A DNA stretch of 27,007 nucleotides from Azoarcus sp. (GCA_031282905.1 JAITCV010000018.1:1-27007), one strand, 5' to 3'. Counted from the stretch's first letter, positions 14,253 to 22,352 are shown. The notes: a model not told the origin generated them from the letters alone. Numbers and translations are program-made.

Positions 14253-14268
14253 AAGAATAGTTCTTATT
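14250..14268 (+). promoter_or_regulatory. Fur-type operator over the ftr promoter start
   Basis: A 19-bp palindrome AATAAGAATAGTTCTTATT. It agrees at 16 of 19 positions with the AATGAGAATAATTCTCATT form of the Fur box. It begins inside the -10 hexamer and covers the predicted start site, so bound Fur-Fe2+ would block RNA polymerase. This fits an iron-uptake operon. Confidence 0.75.
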
Positions 14269-14287
14269 GTGATGAATGGAGTCTGTT

Positions 14288-14827
14288 ATGTCCACTGCTT
14301 TTCCCGCCTCGCTTGCCCTGGCGTGTACCGCCGCTTTTGCCACCCCCGCCTTCGCGCTCGAATACCCCATCGGTACGCCACAGCAAAAAGAAGGAATGGA
14401 AATCGTGGCGGTCTACCTCCAGCCTATCGAGATGGAGCCGGAAGGCATGATGCGCAAGGCCGAGGAATCCGACATCCACATCGAGGCCGACATCCACGCG
14501 CTCTCCAGCAACGTCAATGGTTTCGAGGAAGGCGCATGGATTCCCTACCTGACGATCAAGTATGAAATCAGCAAGGTCGATGCCGAGTTCAAACTCAATG
14601 GCGAATTCATGCCCATGGTGGCGAACGATGGGCCGCATTATGGCGACAACATAAAACTCGATGGCCCGGGCAAGTATCGCGTGCAATACACCATCCAGCC
14701 GCCGTCGGCGGCCAGTCATTTTGGCCGCCATACCGATCGTGAAACCGGCGTGCGTCCCTGGTTCAAGCCATTCTCGGTGAATTATGAATTCACCTATGTC
14801 GGCATCGGCAAGCGCGGAGGCTATTGA
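14288..14827 (+). CDS. ftrA: FtrA/P19-type periplasmic iron-binding protein
   Basis: A 179-aa periplasmic protein of the P19/Tp34/FtrA family (Pfam 'iron transport'), which binds Fe2+/Cu2+ and feeds FTR1-type permeases. Family stretches are LEYPIGTPQQKEGMEIVAVYLQPIEMEP (27-54, with the E and M ligand region), DIHIEADIHA, GAWIPYLTIKYEI, FMPMVANDGPHYGDNIKL and GRHTDRETGV. The conserved His residues in DIHIEADIHA and GPHYG are metal-ligand candidates. The start is the ATG at 14288, since GGAG (14278-14281) lies 6 nt upstream; an ATG at 14276 is in frame and directly before that site. The signal peptide (cut before LEYP) has no Lys/Arg at its N-terminus from either start, which is odd. First gene of the operon. 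Confidence 0.92.
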   Translation: MSTAFPASLALACTAAFATPAFALEYPIGTPQQKEGMEIVAVYLQPIEMEPEGMMRKAEESDIHIEADIHALSSNVNGFEEGAWIPYLTIKYEISKVDAEFKLNGEFMPMVANDGPHYGDNIKLDGPGKYRVQYTIQPPSAASHFGRHTDRETGVRPWFKPFSVNYEFTYVGIGKRGGY

Positions 14828-14829
14828 CC

Positions 14830-16335
14830 ATGCGTCATCGCCCCGGGCTGGCACTTGCTCTTGCCGGCTTGCTTGGCTCCGCGCCGACGCTCGCCGCCTC
14901 AGACGGACCGGCCTCGACGCCGGATGCTGCGGTCTTCCAGCAACTTCTCGAACGGATGGAACGGCTGGAAGCGCGCAACGCGCAACTGGAACGTGAAGTT
15001 CGTGAGTTGCGCCAGGAAAGAGAGGCCGTCGACAAGAGTCTGGCGAGTACCCGGCTCTCTTCGAATGAACCCGAACTGACCACCCGGCTGAAAGCGGTGG
15101 AGCAGGACGTGGTGGCTTTGAAGCACCCCGCGAAACTGGCCGAAAAACTCGACGGTATCGCGGTGGATGCCGCGCTTGCCACCGTGTGGCAACGCGCTTC
15201 CGGTCTGCCGCACGGCGCCGACCATGGCGACCATTTCAATTACCGCGCCGATCTCAGCGTGGAAGTGCCACTGGATGCGCTGGGCAATATCGAGCACAAG
15301 CTCTTCGCCCACGTGCGCGCGGGCCAGGGGCAGGGCTTGAATGAAACTTTCGGTTATCTCGGTCATTTCAATGTGCCCAATGCCACCGCGTTCGCGGTCA
15401 GCGGCGCGGACCCGAACGATTCCGTGACCCTGCTCGGCCAAGCCTGGTATCAGGCGGCAATTCCCTTGCCCCTGGGCGGTTTCCGCGACCGATCGCGGCA
15501 GACCTTGGAGTTGACCTTCGGCAAGATGGATATCTTCGGGTTCTTCGACCAGAACGAAGCCGCGAGCGATGAAGGTTCGCAGTTCATCAACGGCCTGTTC
15601 GTTCATAACCCGCTGCTCGATGTCGGCGGTGAAGTCGGAGTTGACGCCAACGGCTTCCAGCCCGGCTTGGTCGCGTCCTATGTGAACGAAAACAACGGTT
15701 CCGAGCCGTGGCGCTTGTCGTTCGGCGTATTCGGTGCGGGAGACACCGCGTCCAATTATCAGGACACCGCCGACAGCCCGCTGGTGATCGCCCAGTTCGA
15801 CAAGACGTTCAAGTTCTTCGATGGGCGTACCGGCAACTACCGCGCCTATGCGTGGACCCGCCGCGACGTGCCGCGCTTCGACGATGAAGTCACATCCAGC
15901 CGTCATACCGGCTTCGGTTTGTCGGTCGACCAGCAGGTGGGCAATGGCCTGATCCTCTTCGGGCGTTATGGCCAGCTTCTGCGCGGCAAGTTGCCATTCG
16001 ATCGCGCCATTACACTGGGCACCCAGATCAATGGCGCTTACTGGGGCCGCGCCGCCGATGCTGCCGGTATCGCCACGAGTTGGCTCAGGGCAAGCGGCAG
16101 CTACAGGCGCGCGGGCGGCGAAGCTTATTACAGTGCCGCGAGCGTCGAGGCCGGAACCGCCGATGTCACGTTCAGGCCATCGGGCGCGGAACGGGTAACG
16201 GAGCTTTATTACCGTTATCAACTCACCCCGCAATTCAGCCTCTCGCCGGATTTGCAATGGATCCAGCGGGGCGGCGCGAACGCGGACGCCGATACGGTGA
16301 CTGTATTCGGCCTGCGCGCCAACATCACTTACTGA
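14830..16335 (+). CDS. OprB-like outer-membrane porin within the ftr operon
   Basis: A 501-aa protein with a signal peptide (about 1-22, ending TLAA), a heptad-rich coiled coil at about 38-80 (LLERMERLEARNAQLEREV), then a long beta-barrel domain. The barrel carries features of the carbohydrate-porin (OprB) family: YRADLSVEVPLDALG, LELTFGKMDIFGFFDQNEAASDE, QFINGLFVHNP, and alternating aromatic/hydrophobic strands to a C-terminal aromatic residue (RANITY). The ATG at 14830 has GGAGG (14816-14820) 9 nt upstream and starts 2 nt after the ftrA stop, so it is cotranscribed. N-terminal coiled coils can tether such porins to the wall. Its place in the operon suggests an outer-membrane route for iron or a chelate; substrate specificity cannot be read. 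Confidence 0.82.
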   Translation: MRHRPGLALALAGLLGSAPTLAASDGPASTPDAAVFQQLLERMERLEARNAQLEREVRELRQEREAVDKSLASTRLSSNEPELTTRLKAVEQDVVALKHPAKLAEKLDGIAVDAALATVWQRASGLPHGADHGDHFNYRADLSVEVPLDALGNIEHKLFAHVRAGQGQGLNETFGYLGHFNVPNATAFAVSGADPNDSVTLLGQAWYQAAIPLPLGGFRDRSRQTLELTFGKMDIFGFFDQNEAASDEGSQFINGLFVHNPLLDVGGEVGVDANGFQPGLVASYVNENNGSEPWRLSFGVFGAGDTASNYQDTADSPLVIAQFDKTFKFFDGRTGNYRAYAWTRRDVPRFDDEVTSSRHTGFGLSVDQQVGNGLILFGRYGQLLRGKLPFDRAITLGTQINGAYWGRAADAAGIATSWLRASGSYRRAGGEAYYSAASVEAGTADVTFRPSGAERVTELYYRYQLTPQFSLSPDLQWIQRGGANADADTVTVFGLRANITY

Positions 16336-16351
16336 GTCGTTTGGAATTGCC

Positions 16352-16690
16352 ATGAAAACGCTGCCCGCATCCATCCTTTTCCTGGGTGTCTTGTTGTTCG
16401 TCGCTTTTTCGGCCCAGGCCGCCGACCTGCCCACTTTCAAGCTCATCATGAAATCCGGGCAACTCATTCCGGAAACGATAGAAGTGCCGGCCAACACGAA
16501 GTTTCGTCTGGAAATCACCAACGAAGGTACGGATGCGGCGGAATTCGAAAGCCTGGAATTGAGAAAGGAAAGCGTGCTGGCCCCCGGCGTCACCCGCACG
16601 CTGGTATTCGCGCCAATGAAACCGGGGCGCTATCCCTTTTTCGACGACTTCAACCCCGAGACCGCCAAGGGATTCATCGTGGCGAAATAG
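16352..16690 (+). CDS. ftrB: FtrB-type cupredoxin-like periplasmic protein
   Basis: A 112-aa protein with a signal peptide (MKTLPASILFLGVLLFVAFS, cut after AQA) and one cupredoxin fold of the EfeO-N/FtrB kind: FKLIMKSGQLIPETIEVPANTKFRLEITNEGTDAAEFES (30-68), then KPGRYPFFDDFN near the end. In FTR1 systems such a domain is thought to oxidise Fe2+ or hand it to the permease. The classic copper ligands (Cys, His, Met) are largely missing here, and E64/E66-like and E69 acidic residues stand in the corresponding loop, as in EfeO-type domains that bind iron. GGAA (16344-16347 region) precedes the ATG; 16-nt gap after the porin. Confidence 0.88.
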   Translation: MKTLPASILFLGVLLFVAFSAQAADLPTFKLIMKSGQLIPETIEVPANTKFRLEITNEGTDAAEFESLELRKESVLAPGVTRTLVFAPMKPGRYPFFDDFNPETAKGFIVAK

Positions 16691-16746
16691 CTTTGCCATG
16701 AGCTGAAAGGCCATATCCAAACACAAACTGGCATTCCGAGGTTCCC

Positions 16747-17580
16747 ATGTTCAATTCCTTCTTCGTCGTCTGGCGCGAAAGCCTCGAAGCGCTGCTCATT
16801 GTCGGCATTCTTTACGCCTGGCTGAAAGTCAATGACGACAAAGATGGTAGCGGCAAGCGCGCGCTCGTTGCCGGCATTGTCGGCGGCATCGTGCTGGCGC
16901 TTGCCTTGGGCTGGGCCCTGCTTACCGCGCAAAGCGAACTTGCCGGCGAAGCCCTCGAAGCCTTCCAGAGCGGCGCGCTGATCGTCGCCGCCTTGCTGAT
17001 CAGCCAGATGGTATGGTGGATGAGCCGTCATGGGCAGCGGATGAAAGCGGAGCTTGAAGGCCAGATCGCCCGCGCGCAAGGCAACAAAAACCGCCTTGCC
17101 GCGCAATGGAACATCGCCGTGATCAGCGCACTCGCCATTGCCCGCGAAGGCGCGGAAACGGTGATTTTCCTCTACGGCATCGCCCAGAAACCCGGCGCGG
17201 TGAGCGAACTGGTCGCGGGGGCGTGCGGTGGTTTCGTCTTCGCCATCGGCTGTGCCCTGGTCGCCGCGCATGGCCTTGCCCATCTCCGGCTGGGCACTTT
17301 GCTGCGCCTGTCTTCATTGCTGTTGCTGGTGCTGGCTTCTTCCCTGCTCGTTGCCGCGAGCGACCGCCTGATCGGCATGGACTGGCTGCCCGCGCTGATC
17401 GACCCGGTATGGGATAGCTCGGCGCTGATCGACCATAACGCGGGCGTGGGCCGCATCCTGGCCGATTTCGCTGGCTACCGCGCCCAACCCGCCCTCACCA
17501 CCCTGCTGGTCTGGGGTGGATACTGGTTGCTGGTCGTCATCGTGGCGCTGCTCGGGCGTCAGCGCAAAAAACCAGCGTGA
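16747..17580 (+). CDS. ftrC: FTR1 family high-affinity iron permease FtrC
   Basis: A 277-aa inner-membrane permease with seven predicted transmembrane segments. Both REXXE iron-binding motifs of the FTR1/EfeU family are present: RESLE at 10-14 and REGAE at 133-137, in TM1 and TM4. It imports iron delivered by FtrA/FtrB. The loop after TM3 contains HGQRMKAELEGQIARAQGNKNR (95-116), typical of the family. A GAGG Shine-Dalgarno lies 6 nt before the ATG. The ftrB-ftrC gap is 56 nt and ftrD overlaps its stop codon (GTGA). Confidence 0.96.
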   Translation: MFNSFFVVWRESLEALLIVGILYAWLKVNDDKDGSGKRALVAGIVGGIVLALALGWALLTAQSELAGEALEAFQSGALIVAALLISQMVWWMSRHGQRMKAELEGQIARAQGNKNRLAAQWNIAVISALAIAREGAETVIFLYGIAQKPGAVSELVAGACGGFVFAIGCALVAAHGLAHLRLGTLLRLSSLLLLVLASSLLVAASDRLIGMDWLPALIDPVWDSSALIDHNAGVGRILADFAGYRAQPALTTLLVWGGYWLLVVIVALLGRQRKKPA

Positions 17581-19001
17581 ATACCCAACTCGTCTTTCAC
17601 TTCCACCCTCGCTGCCAAGCCGTTGCCGCCACACCCAGGCGCGGCAAGCTGGAGCGGCTGGGCCTGTTCCTGCGCCACCATCGCAAAAGCATCATCGCCA
17701 TGCAATGGTGCGTCGTGCTTTTCTATGGACTGCTCGTCGTCCTGCCTGCCTTCCAGCCTCTGCCGCCGAAAGATGCGCATATCTGGAACAACCTCAGATT
17801 CTTTGCCCAATTCGTTTTCTGGGGGATATGGTGGCCGGGGGTCATGCTGGCGACGGTCACCCTGGGCCGGGTGTGGTGCGGTTTGTTTTGCCCCGAAGGT
17901 TTCCTGAGCGAAATCGCCAGCCGCCACGGCCGTGGCAAGGCCGTGCCCGTCTGGCTCAAATGGTCCGGCTGGCCGTTCGTGGCCTTTGTCACCACGACTG
18001 TATATGGGCAACTCACCAGCGTTTACGAATATTCGGAAGCCGCCCTGCTCGTGCTCGGCGGCTCGACGGTCGTCGCCGTGATCGTCGGTTTGCTCTATGG
18101 CCGCGGCACGCGGGTGTGGTGCCGCTATCTTTGTCCGGCCTCGGGCGTGTTCGCTGTGCTCGCCAAGATCGCGCCGCTGCATTACAAGGTCGACCGTGAA
18201 GCCTGGGACCGCGTGAGCACGGCGGAACCTTTCAACTGTCCGCCGCTGGTCGATGTGCGGCGCATGACGAGCGCGTCGGGTTGCCATGCCTGTGGCCGTT
18301 GTGCCGGCCAGCGCGATGCGGTCACGCTCGCTTTGCGTTCGCCGCCCGCCGAAATCATCGATCCAGCCGTTCCCGCCAGCCGCAGCGATGCCCTCACCCT
18401 GCTGTTTGGCGTGCTCGGACTGGCCACCGTCGCCTTCCAATGGACTGTGAGTCCATGGTTCCTCAAACTCAAGATGGGGCTCGCCACCTGGCTGGTCGAA
18501 CACAACAACTACGCGCTCCTGGCCGACAACGCGCCGTGGTGGCTGCTCACCCATTATCCGGAAAACAACGACGTATTCACCTGGCTGGATGGCCTGATGG
18601 TGCTCGTCTACCTCGTGGGCGGCGGTCTGCTGCTGGGCGTGGCGCTGCTCGTCGGCCCGCTGCTCGCCGCGTTCCTCGCCCGCAAATTCGCGCTTGCTCC
18701 GTGGCTGGACTGGCGGCGCTTCGCCCTCACCCTGATCCCGCTCGGCGCGGTCAGCGTCGTGCTCGGGCTCACCATGACCACCGCCACCCAATTGCGCGGC
18801 GAACATCTGTTGCTGCCGTGGCTGCCCGCCGCCCGGGGCTTGTTGCTCACCGCCGGTTGTCTTGCCGCGCTATGGTTCGTCTTCGCCCTGCTGAAGAACA
18901 GTACGGGCGCACTCATCGGGCGCATCGGCGCTTTTCTCGCCATGTGCTTGCCAGTCGCGCTGATGGCGGGGATGTGGGGCATGGCGTTTTTTGTATGGTA
19001 A
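17577..19001 (+). CDS. ftrD: FtrD-type membrane polyferredoxin (4Fe-4S)
   Basis: A 474-aa polytopic membrane protein of the NapH/NosR-like Fer4_5 family, the electron-accepting part of FtrABCD systems. It has about ten hydrophobic segments. Cysteine motifs: VWC101GLFC105PEG and VWC182RYLC186PAS (the paired CxxxCP signature on the cytoplasmic side), then C221-P and C236HAC239GRC242 in a soluble loop. The last cluster lacks the fourth cysteine of CxxCxxCxxxCP (position 246 is Arg), so C221 may be the fourth ligand of a single cluster. The GTG start overlaps the ftrC stop by 4 nt (GTGA), showing translational coupling. Last gene of the operon. Confidence 0.9.
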   Translation: MNTQLVFHFHPRCQAVAATPRRGKLERLGLFLRHHRKSIIAMQWCVVLFYGLLVVLPAFQPLPPKDAHIWNNLRFFAQFVFWGIWWPGVMLATVTLGRVWCGLFCPEGFLSEIASRHGRGKAVPVWLKWSGWPFVAFVTTTVYGQLTSVYEYSEAALLVLGGSTVVAVIVGLLYGRGTRVWCRYLCPASGVFAVLAKIAPLHYKVDREAWDRVSTAEPFNCPPLVDVRRMTSASGCHACGRCAGQRDAVTLALRSPPAEIIDPAVPASRSDALTLLFGVLGLATVAFQWTVSPWFLKLKMGLATWLVEHNNYALLADNAPWWLLTHYPENNDVFTWLDGLMVLVYLVGGGLLLGVALLVGPLLAAFLARKFALAPWLDWRRFALTLIPLGAVSVVLGLTMTTATQLRGEHLLLPWLPAARGLLLTAGCLAALWFVFALLKNSTGALIGRIGAFLAMCLPVALMAGMWGMAFFVW

Positions 19002-19330
19002 ATCTCGTTCCAAATCATTCGGTGACGTCTTCGCGTCACCGAATGATTTGGAAATGGCACGCGCTCTTGGCCGTTCTCCCGCTCGCGTAGACGCTGCCCG
19101 TGGCAGGTTGCGCCCCATCGATGACGCTTCCAGAATCGATTTCCACAGGCAGGATGACGACGTTTTTTCACCAGGATCAAGAAAACACCCGCCCAGAAAG
19201 GCGAAAAATCCCAGGTGGGCAGCACAGCGAAGCGCCGTGAAACATGTATCGACGCGCATGGGCAACTGTCCATATATAATCCTCCGCATCCAGCATTCGA
19301 CACCAGATTCCCCAAAACGCCCAAGACGCC
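19002..19330. other. Intergenic region between ftrD and the helicase gene
   Basis: No gene seen. It carries the ftrD-end inverted repeat (listed separately) and then about 250 bp of mixed sequence. A TATAAT box at 19275-19280 about 50 bp before the helicase ATG is a likely -10, but no good -35 stands 16-18 bp upstream, so the promoter is only a candidate. Confidence 0.5.
19008..19053 (+). terminator. Perfect 20-bp inverted repeat at the end of the ftr operon
   Basis: Arms at 19008-19027 and 19034-19053 pair perfectly (TTCCAAATCATTCGGTGACG and its complement) round a TCTTCG loop, starting 7 nt after the ftrD stop codon. It is not followed by a T-run on either strand, so it may end transcripts by a factor-aided route, protect the mRNA 3' end, or be a REP-like palindrome. 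Confidence 0.55.
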
Positions 19331-20734
19331 ATGAGCTTTGCCGACCTCGGCCTCATCCCGGAACTTCTCCAGGCGGTGACGGAAGCGGGTTACACCGATC
19401 CCACCCCCATCCAGCAACAAGCCATCCCCGTCATCCTTGCCGGGCGCGACGTCATGGGCGGAGCCCAGACCGGCACCGGCAAGACCGCGGGCTTCACCCT
19501 GCCGCTCCTGCAACGGCTCGCCCGCCATGCCAATACCGGCACTTCCCCCGCGAAGCATCCTACCCGCGCGCTGATTCTCGCCCCGACCCGCGAACTGGCG
19601 GTGCAGGTGTTCGAGTCCGTGCAGGGCTATGCCACACACTTGGCTTTGCGGGCCACCTGCATCTACGGCGGCGTCGACATGAACACGCAGATCCAGACCC
19701 TGCGCCAGGGGGTCGAGATCGTCATCGCCACGCCGGGGCGGCTGCTCGACCATGTGCAGCAGAAAACGATCAACCTCGCCCAAGTCGAAATGCTCGTGCT
19801 CGACGAAGCCGACCGCATGCTCGACATGGGCTTCATCCCCGACATCCGCCGCATTCTCGCCCTCCTGCCCGCCAGTCGGCAAAGTCTGCTGTTCTCGGCG
19901 ACCTTTTCCGACGAGATCAAGAAACTCGCCGACCAGATGCTCAGGAACCCGCAACTGATCGAAGTCGCCCGCCGCAACATGGTGTCGGAGACCATCACCC
20001 ACGTGGTGCACCCGGTGGCGGCGGGCCTGAAACGCGATCTGCTCGCCTATCTGCTGCGCAACCAACCCGGCATGCAGGCGCTGGTGTTCGTCGATACCAA
20101 GCTGGTCTGCGGACAGCTCGCGCATTTCCTCAATCGCAGCGGCATTGCCGCGGACGCCATCCATGGTGACAAAAGCCAACTCCAGCGCACCGAAACCCTC
20201 GATGCGTTCAAGAGCGGCCACCTGCGCGTGCTGGTCGCCACCGATGTCGCCGCGCGCGGCATCGATATCGATGAACTTCCCTGCGTGATCAATTTCGAAT
20301 TACCGCACACCGCCGAAGATTATGTCCATCGCATTGGCCGCACCGGACGTGCCGGGCACAAGGGGCGCGCGGTTTCGCTGGTCTGCGCGGAAGAAAAGCA
20401 CTGGCTGCTGGAAATCCAGAAACTGATCAAATTCGAGATACCACAGGAAATCGTCCTTGGTTTCGCGCCCGGAACCGAAGTAGCCGAGGCGGGTGGCCGT
20501 CATGAACGCGCCTCCCGCGCCGAACCCCGCGGCAAAACCCCCGAACCCCGTTCCAAGGTCGCCAAACCCCGCGGCAATCGCGGTGGCGGCGCCCGCAACG
20601 AACAGATTGCCGCCGACGGCTTCGATTTTTCTCGTCCCTACGTCCCGATGCCGCGCAGCCTGCCTGCGGAGCCCCCGCCACAACCGCGACGCCCGGTCGC
20701 GGTGTTGCTCGGCGGTCTTGGTCGCAGGAAATAA
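19331..20734 (+). CDS. rhlE: DEAD-box RNA helicase, RhlE type
   Basis: A 467-aa ATP-dependent RNA helicase. Motifs in order: Q motif (SFADLGL ... YTDPTPIQQQAIP, 2-33), Walker A AQTGTGKT (45-52), PTRELA (85-90), DEAD (158-161), SAT (189-191), VATDVAARGID (302-312) and HRIGRTGRAG (333-342). The core matches RhlE (SFxxLGL N-terminus, FVPxP-like IPGFIPDIRRIL region). The C-terminal about 85 residues are basic and rich in Pro, Arg and Gly (EPRGKTPEPRSKVAKPRGNRG), an RNA-binding tail typical of RhlE. Such helicases act in ribosome assembly and RNA decay, often in the cold. It is singly transcribed; its stop is 7 nt from the convergent lipoprotein gene. Confidence 0.93.
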   Translation: MSFADLGLIPELLQAVTEAGYTDPTPIQQQAIPVILAGRDVMGGAQTGTGKTAGFTLPLLQRLARHANTGTSPAKHPTRALILAPTRELAVQVFESVQGYATHLALRATCIYGGVDMNTQIQTLRQGVEIVIATPGRLLDHVQQKTINLAQVEMLVLDEADRMLDMGFIPDIRRILALLPASRQSLLFSATFSDEIKKLADQMLRNPQLIEVARRNMVSETITHVVHPVAAGLKRDLLAYLLRNQPGMQALVFVDTKLVCGQLAHFLNRSGIAADAIHGDKSQLQRTETLDAFKSGHLRVLVATDVAARGIDIDELPCVINFELPHTAEDYVHRIGRTGRAGHKGRAVSLVCAEEKHWLLEIQKLIKFEIPQEIVLGFAPGTEVAEAGGRHERASRAEPRGKTPEPRSKVAKPRGNRGGGARNEQIAADGFDFSRPYVPMPRSLPAEPPPQPRRPVAVLLGGLGRRK

Positions 20735-20741
20735 TCACGAT

Positions 20742-21419
20742 TCAAGAACCGCGCCGTGCCCGATCGGCCTGGTCGATGGCCCAGCCCACGATTTCGTCCG
20801 CCAGCCGGTCGCCCGCCAAGCCAAAAGCCGTGATGACATCTGGTATTTCGCCGCTGTGGGCGCCCTGTCTGATGGTGAAGTCGCGGCTGGCGATGATGCG
20901 GTGGCTGGCGGCGTCGATCAGCCGGGCGTCGAGGCGGATGACGATTTCGGGCAAGCCGCCGTCAGCGTGATGTTTGCCATCGCGATATTCGCTGTGGAAG
21001 GCGCGCAGATCGCTGGCCAATTCGAAATCGGCAAAGACCCGCGATTCATCGGTCGATAGCGCACTGATCCGGCCATCGGCGCGAAAAGCGTCGAACAGGC
21101 GGTCGCGCAACAGTACCGGCGTCGAGGCGTGCCAGCTCACCCCTTTGTATACGCTGACGCGGTGCGCTTCGGGCAGGACGACGATGCGATGACTGCTCAG
21201 TTGCCCCACCGCCGTTGGGCGGGCGAGGCGGAGCGACCACGAACGGGGCTCATGCTCCACGGATGGCGGAACGATGTTCGCGGGCAGCAGGAAAACGTCG
21301 ACCGGCTGCGGCTCGGGCAGGATGGAGCAGGCGGCGGCGAAGATCGCGCACAACATGATGGACAGACGGACGGAGCGGGAAGTTTTTGTTTTTGTCATAT
21401 TCTGTTCGGTGGATTTCAT
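20742..21419 (-). CDS. ABC-type transport auxiliary lipoprotein (PqiC/MCE-associated)
   Basis: A 225-aa lipoprotein of the ABC_trans_aux type, the outer-membrane-side partner in many MCE operons. The signal peptide ends in a lipobox-like FAAAC with the lipid-bearing Cys at 31 (IMLCAIFAAAC-SILPEPQ). The following YxLxP-like FLLPANI and SHRIVVLPEAHRVSVYKGVSWHASTPVLLRDRLFDAF are family features, as is ISALS. The start ATG overlaps the MCE gene stop (ATGA). A Met at residue 8 is an alternative start that gives a shorter signal. Last in the four-gene lipid transport operon; function is inferred from the operon. Confidence 0.85.
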   Translation of the reverse strand: MKSTEQNMTKTKTSRSVRLSIMLCAIFAAACSILPEPQPVDVFLLPANIVPPSVEHEPRSWSLRLARPTAVGQLSSHRIVVLPEAHRVSVYKGVSWHASTPVLLRDRLFDAFRADGRISALSTDESRVFADFELASDLRAFHSEYRDGKHHADGGLPEIVIRLDARLIDAASHRIIASRDFTIRQGAHSGEIPDVITAFGLAGDRLADEIVGWAIDQADRARRGS

Positions 21420-22351
21420 GGCTGGAATTCCCGGGCAGGTTCAAGTCCGAGCAGGTAATCGGCGGGGCGGTCTTCGAGGCGGCGGGTGATGGCGCGCAGC
21501 GAAGCCAGGGTATCGCGCAGTTCGGCGATGGCCGGGCCGAGTTCGGCAAGCGCGGCGATGCTGGCGTCGAGCGGACTGCGGTTGTCGGCGAGCAGTGTGT
21601 CGATGGTGCGCATCGCGCGCTCCAGCGCGGCCATCGAACCTTGCGCGCTGTCGAGCGTTTTCTGGCCCTGCTCATCGATCAGGCGGTTGGCGGTGACGAG
21701 CAGGCGGGTAGCCTCCTCCAGCGCGGTATTGGTTTGTCCGCTCGCCCGTGCGAGTTCGCGCAGCAAACGGCGCATGTCCTCACGTTCGGCGGCGAGCGCC
21801 CCGGTGGTCTGTTCGAGATATTCCAAGCTGCGGCTGAAGTTGGCGATGTTCTGCGGCGAGAACAATTCCTGCGCCTGGGCGAGCAAGCCAGCGGCATTGC
21901 TGATCACATCGCCACCGCTGGCGAGCAATTTATTGAACGATGAAGGCACGGTGGGAATCACCGGAAGTTCGCCGGGAGGCGCGGTGAGGGGCGTGCCGCC
22001 GTCGCCGCTGGAAAGACGGATGTTGGACAGCCCGGTGACCCCGGTCATGTTGAGACGGGCACGGGTGTCGGTGCGGATGGGGGCGCTGCTGTCGATGCGG
22101 ATACGGGCGCGCACCTTGCGCGGGTCGTCGGGGTCGAGGCGGAGATCGGCGACCGAACCGATGCGGATGCCATTGAACTCGACCGCGCTGCCTTGCGACA
22201 GTCCGGAAACGGCCTCGGTGAAGATGACTTCATAAAGGCTGAACTGGCCCTGGCTGCCGCTCTTGCCCAGCCAGAGGGCGAACAGGAGCGCGGCGGCGAG
22301 GGCAGCGACGGCAAATAATCCAATCAGGATATGATGGGCACGGGTTTCCAT
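21416..22351 (-). CDS. MCE domain protein (MlaD-like substrate-binding component)
   Basis: A 311-aa protein anchored by an N-terminal transmembrane helix (about 8-28, IGLFAVAALAAALLFALWLG). One MCE domain spans about 36-115 (YEVIFTEAVSGLSQGSAVEFNGIRIGSV, then RIRIDSSAPIRTDTRARL). A long helical region follows (180-300), as in LetB/Mce needle-type or larger MlaD relatives and unlike the short E. coli MlaD. It is predicted to form a hexameric ring in the periplasm that shuttles lipid to the permease. The start ATG at 22351 lies one base after the ATPase stop (TGATATG); an open frame upstream is antisense to coding DNA. A Pro-rich loop (PPGELPVIPTVPSS) links the two parts. Confidence 0.9.
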   Translation of the reverse strand: METRAHHILIGLFAVAALAAALLFALWLGKSGSQGQFSLYEVIFTEAVSGLSQGSAVEFNGIRIGSVADLRLDPDDPRKVRARIRIDSSAPIRTDTRARLNMTGVTGLSNIRLSSGDGGTPLTAPPGELPVIPTVPSSFNKLLASGGDVISNAAGLLAQAQELFSPQNIANFSRSLEYLEQTTGALAAEREDMRRLLRELARASGQTNTALEEATRLLVTANRLIDEQGQKTLDSAQGSMAALERAMRTIDTLLADNRSPLDASIAALAELGPAIAELRDTLASLRAITRRLEDRPADYLLGLEPAREFQP

Positions 22352-22352
22352 A

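Noticed and set aside
14899..16599. Long open leftward reading frame (over 560 codons) opposite the porin gene
   Set aside because: It mirrors the porin codon pattern (high GC third positions create open antisense frames), has no recognisable domain, and lies within a conserved operon.
18608..20221. Leftward open frame of over 530 codons across ftrD and the helicase
   Set aside because: It runs antisense through the conserved helicase core and ftrD; no protein family is visible.
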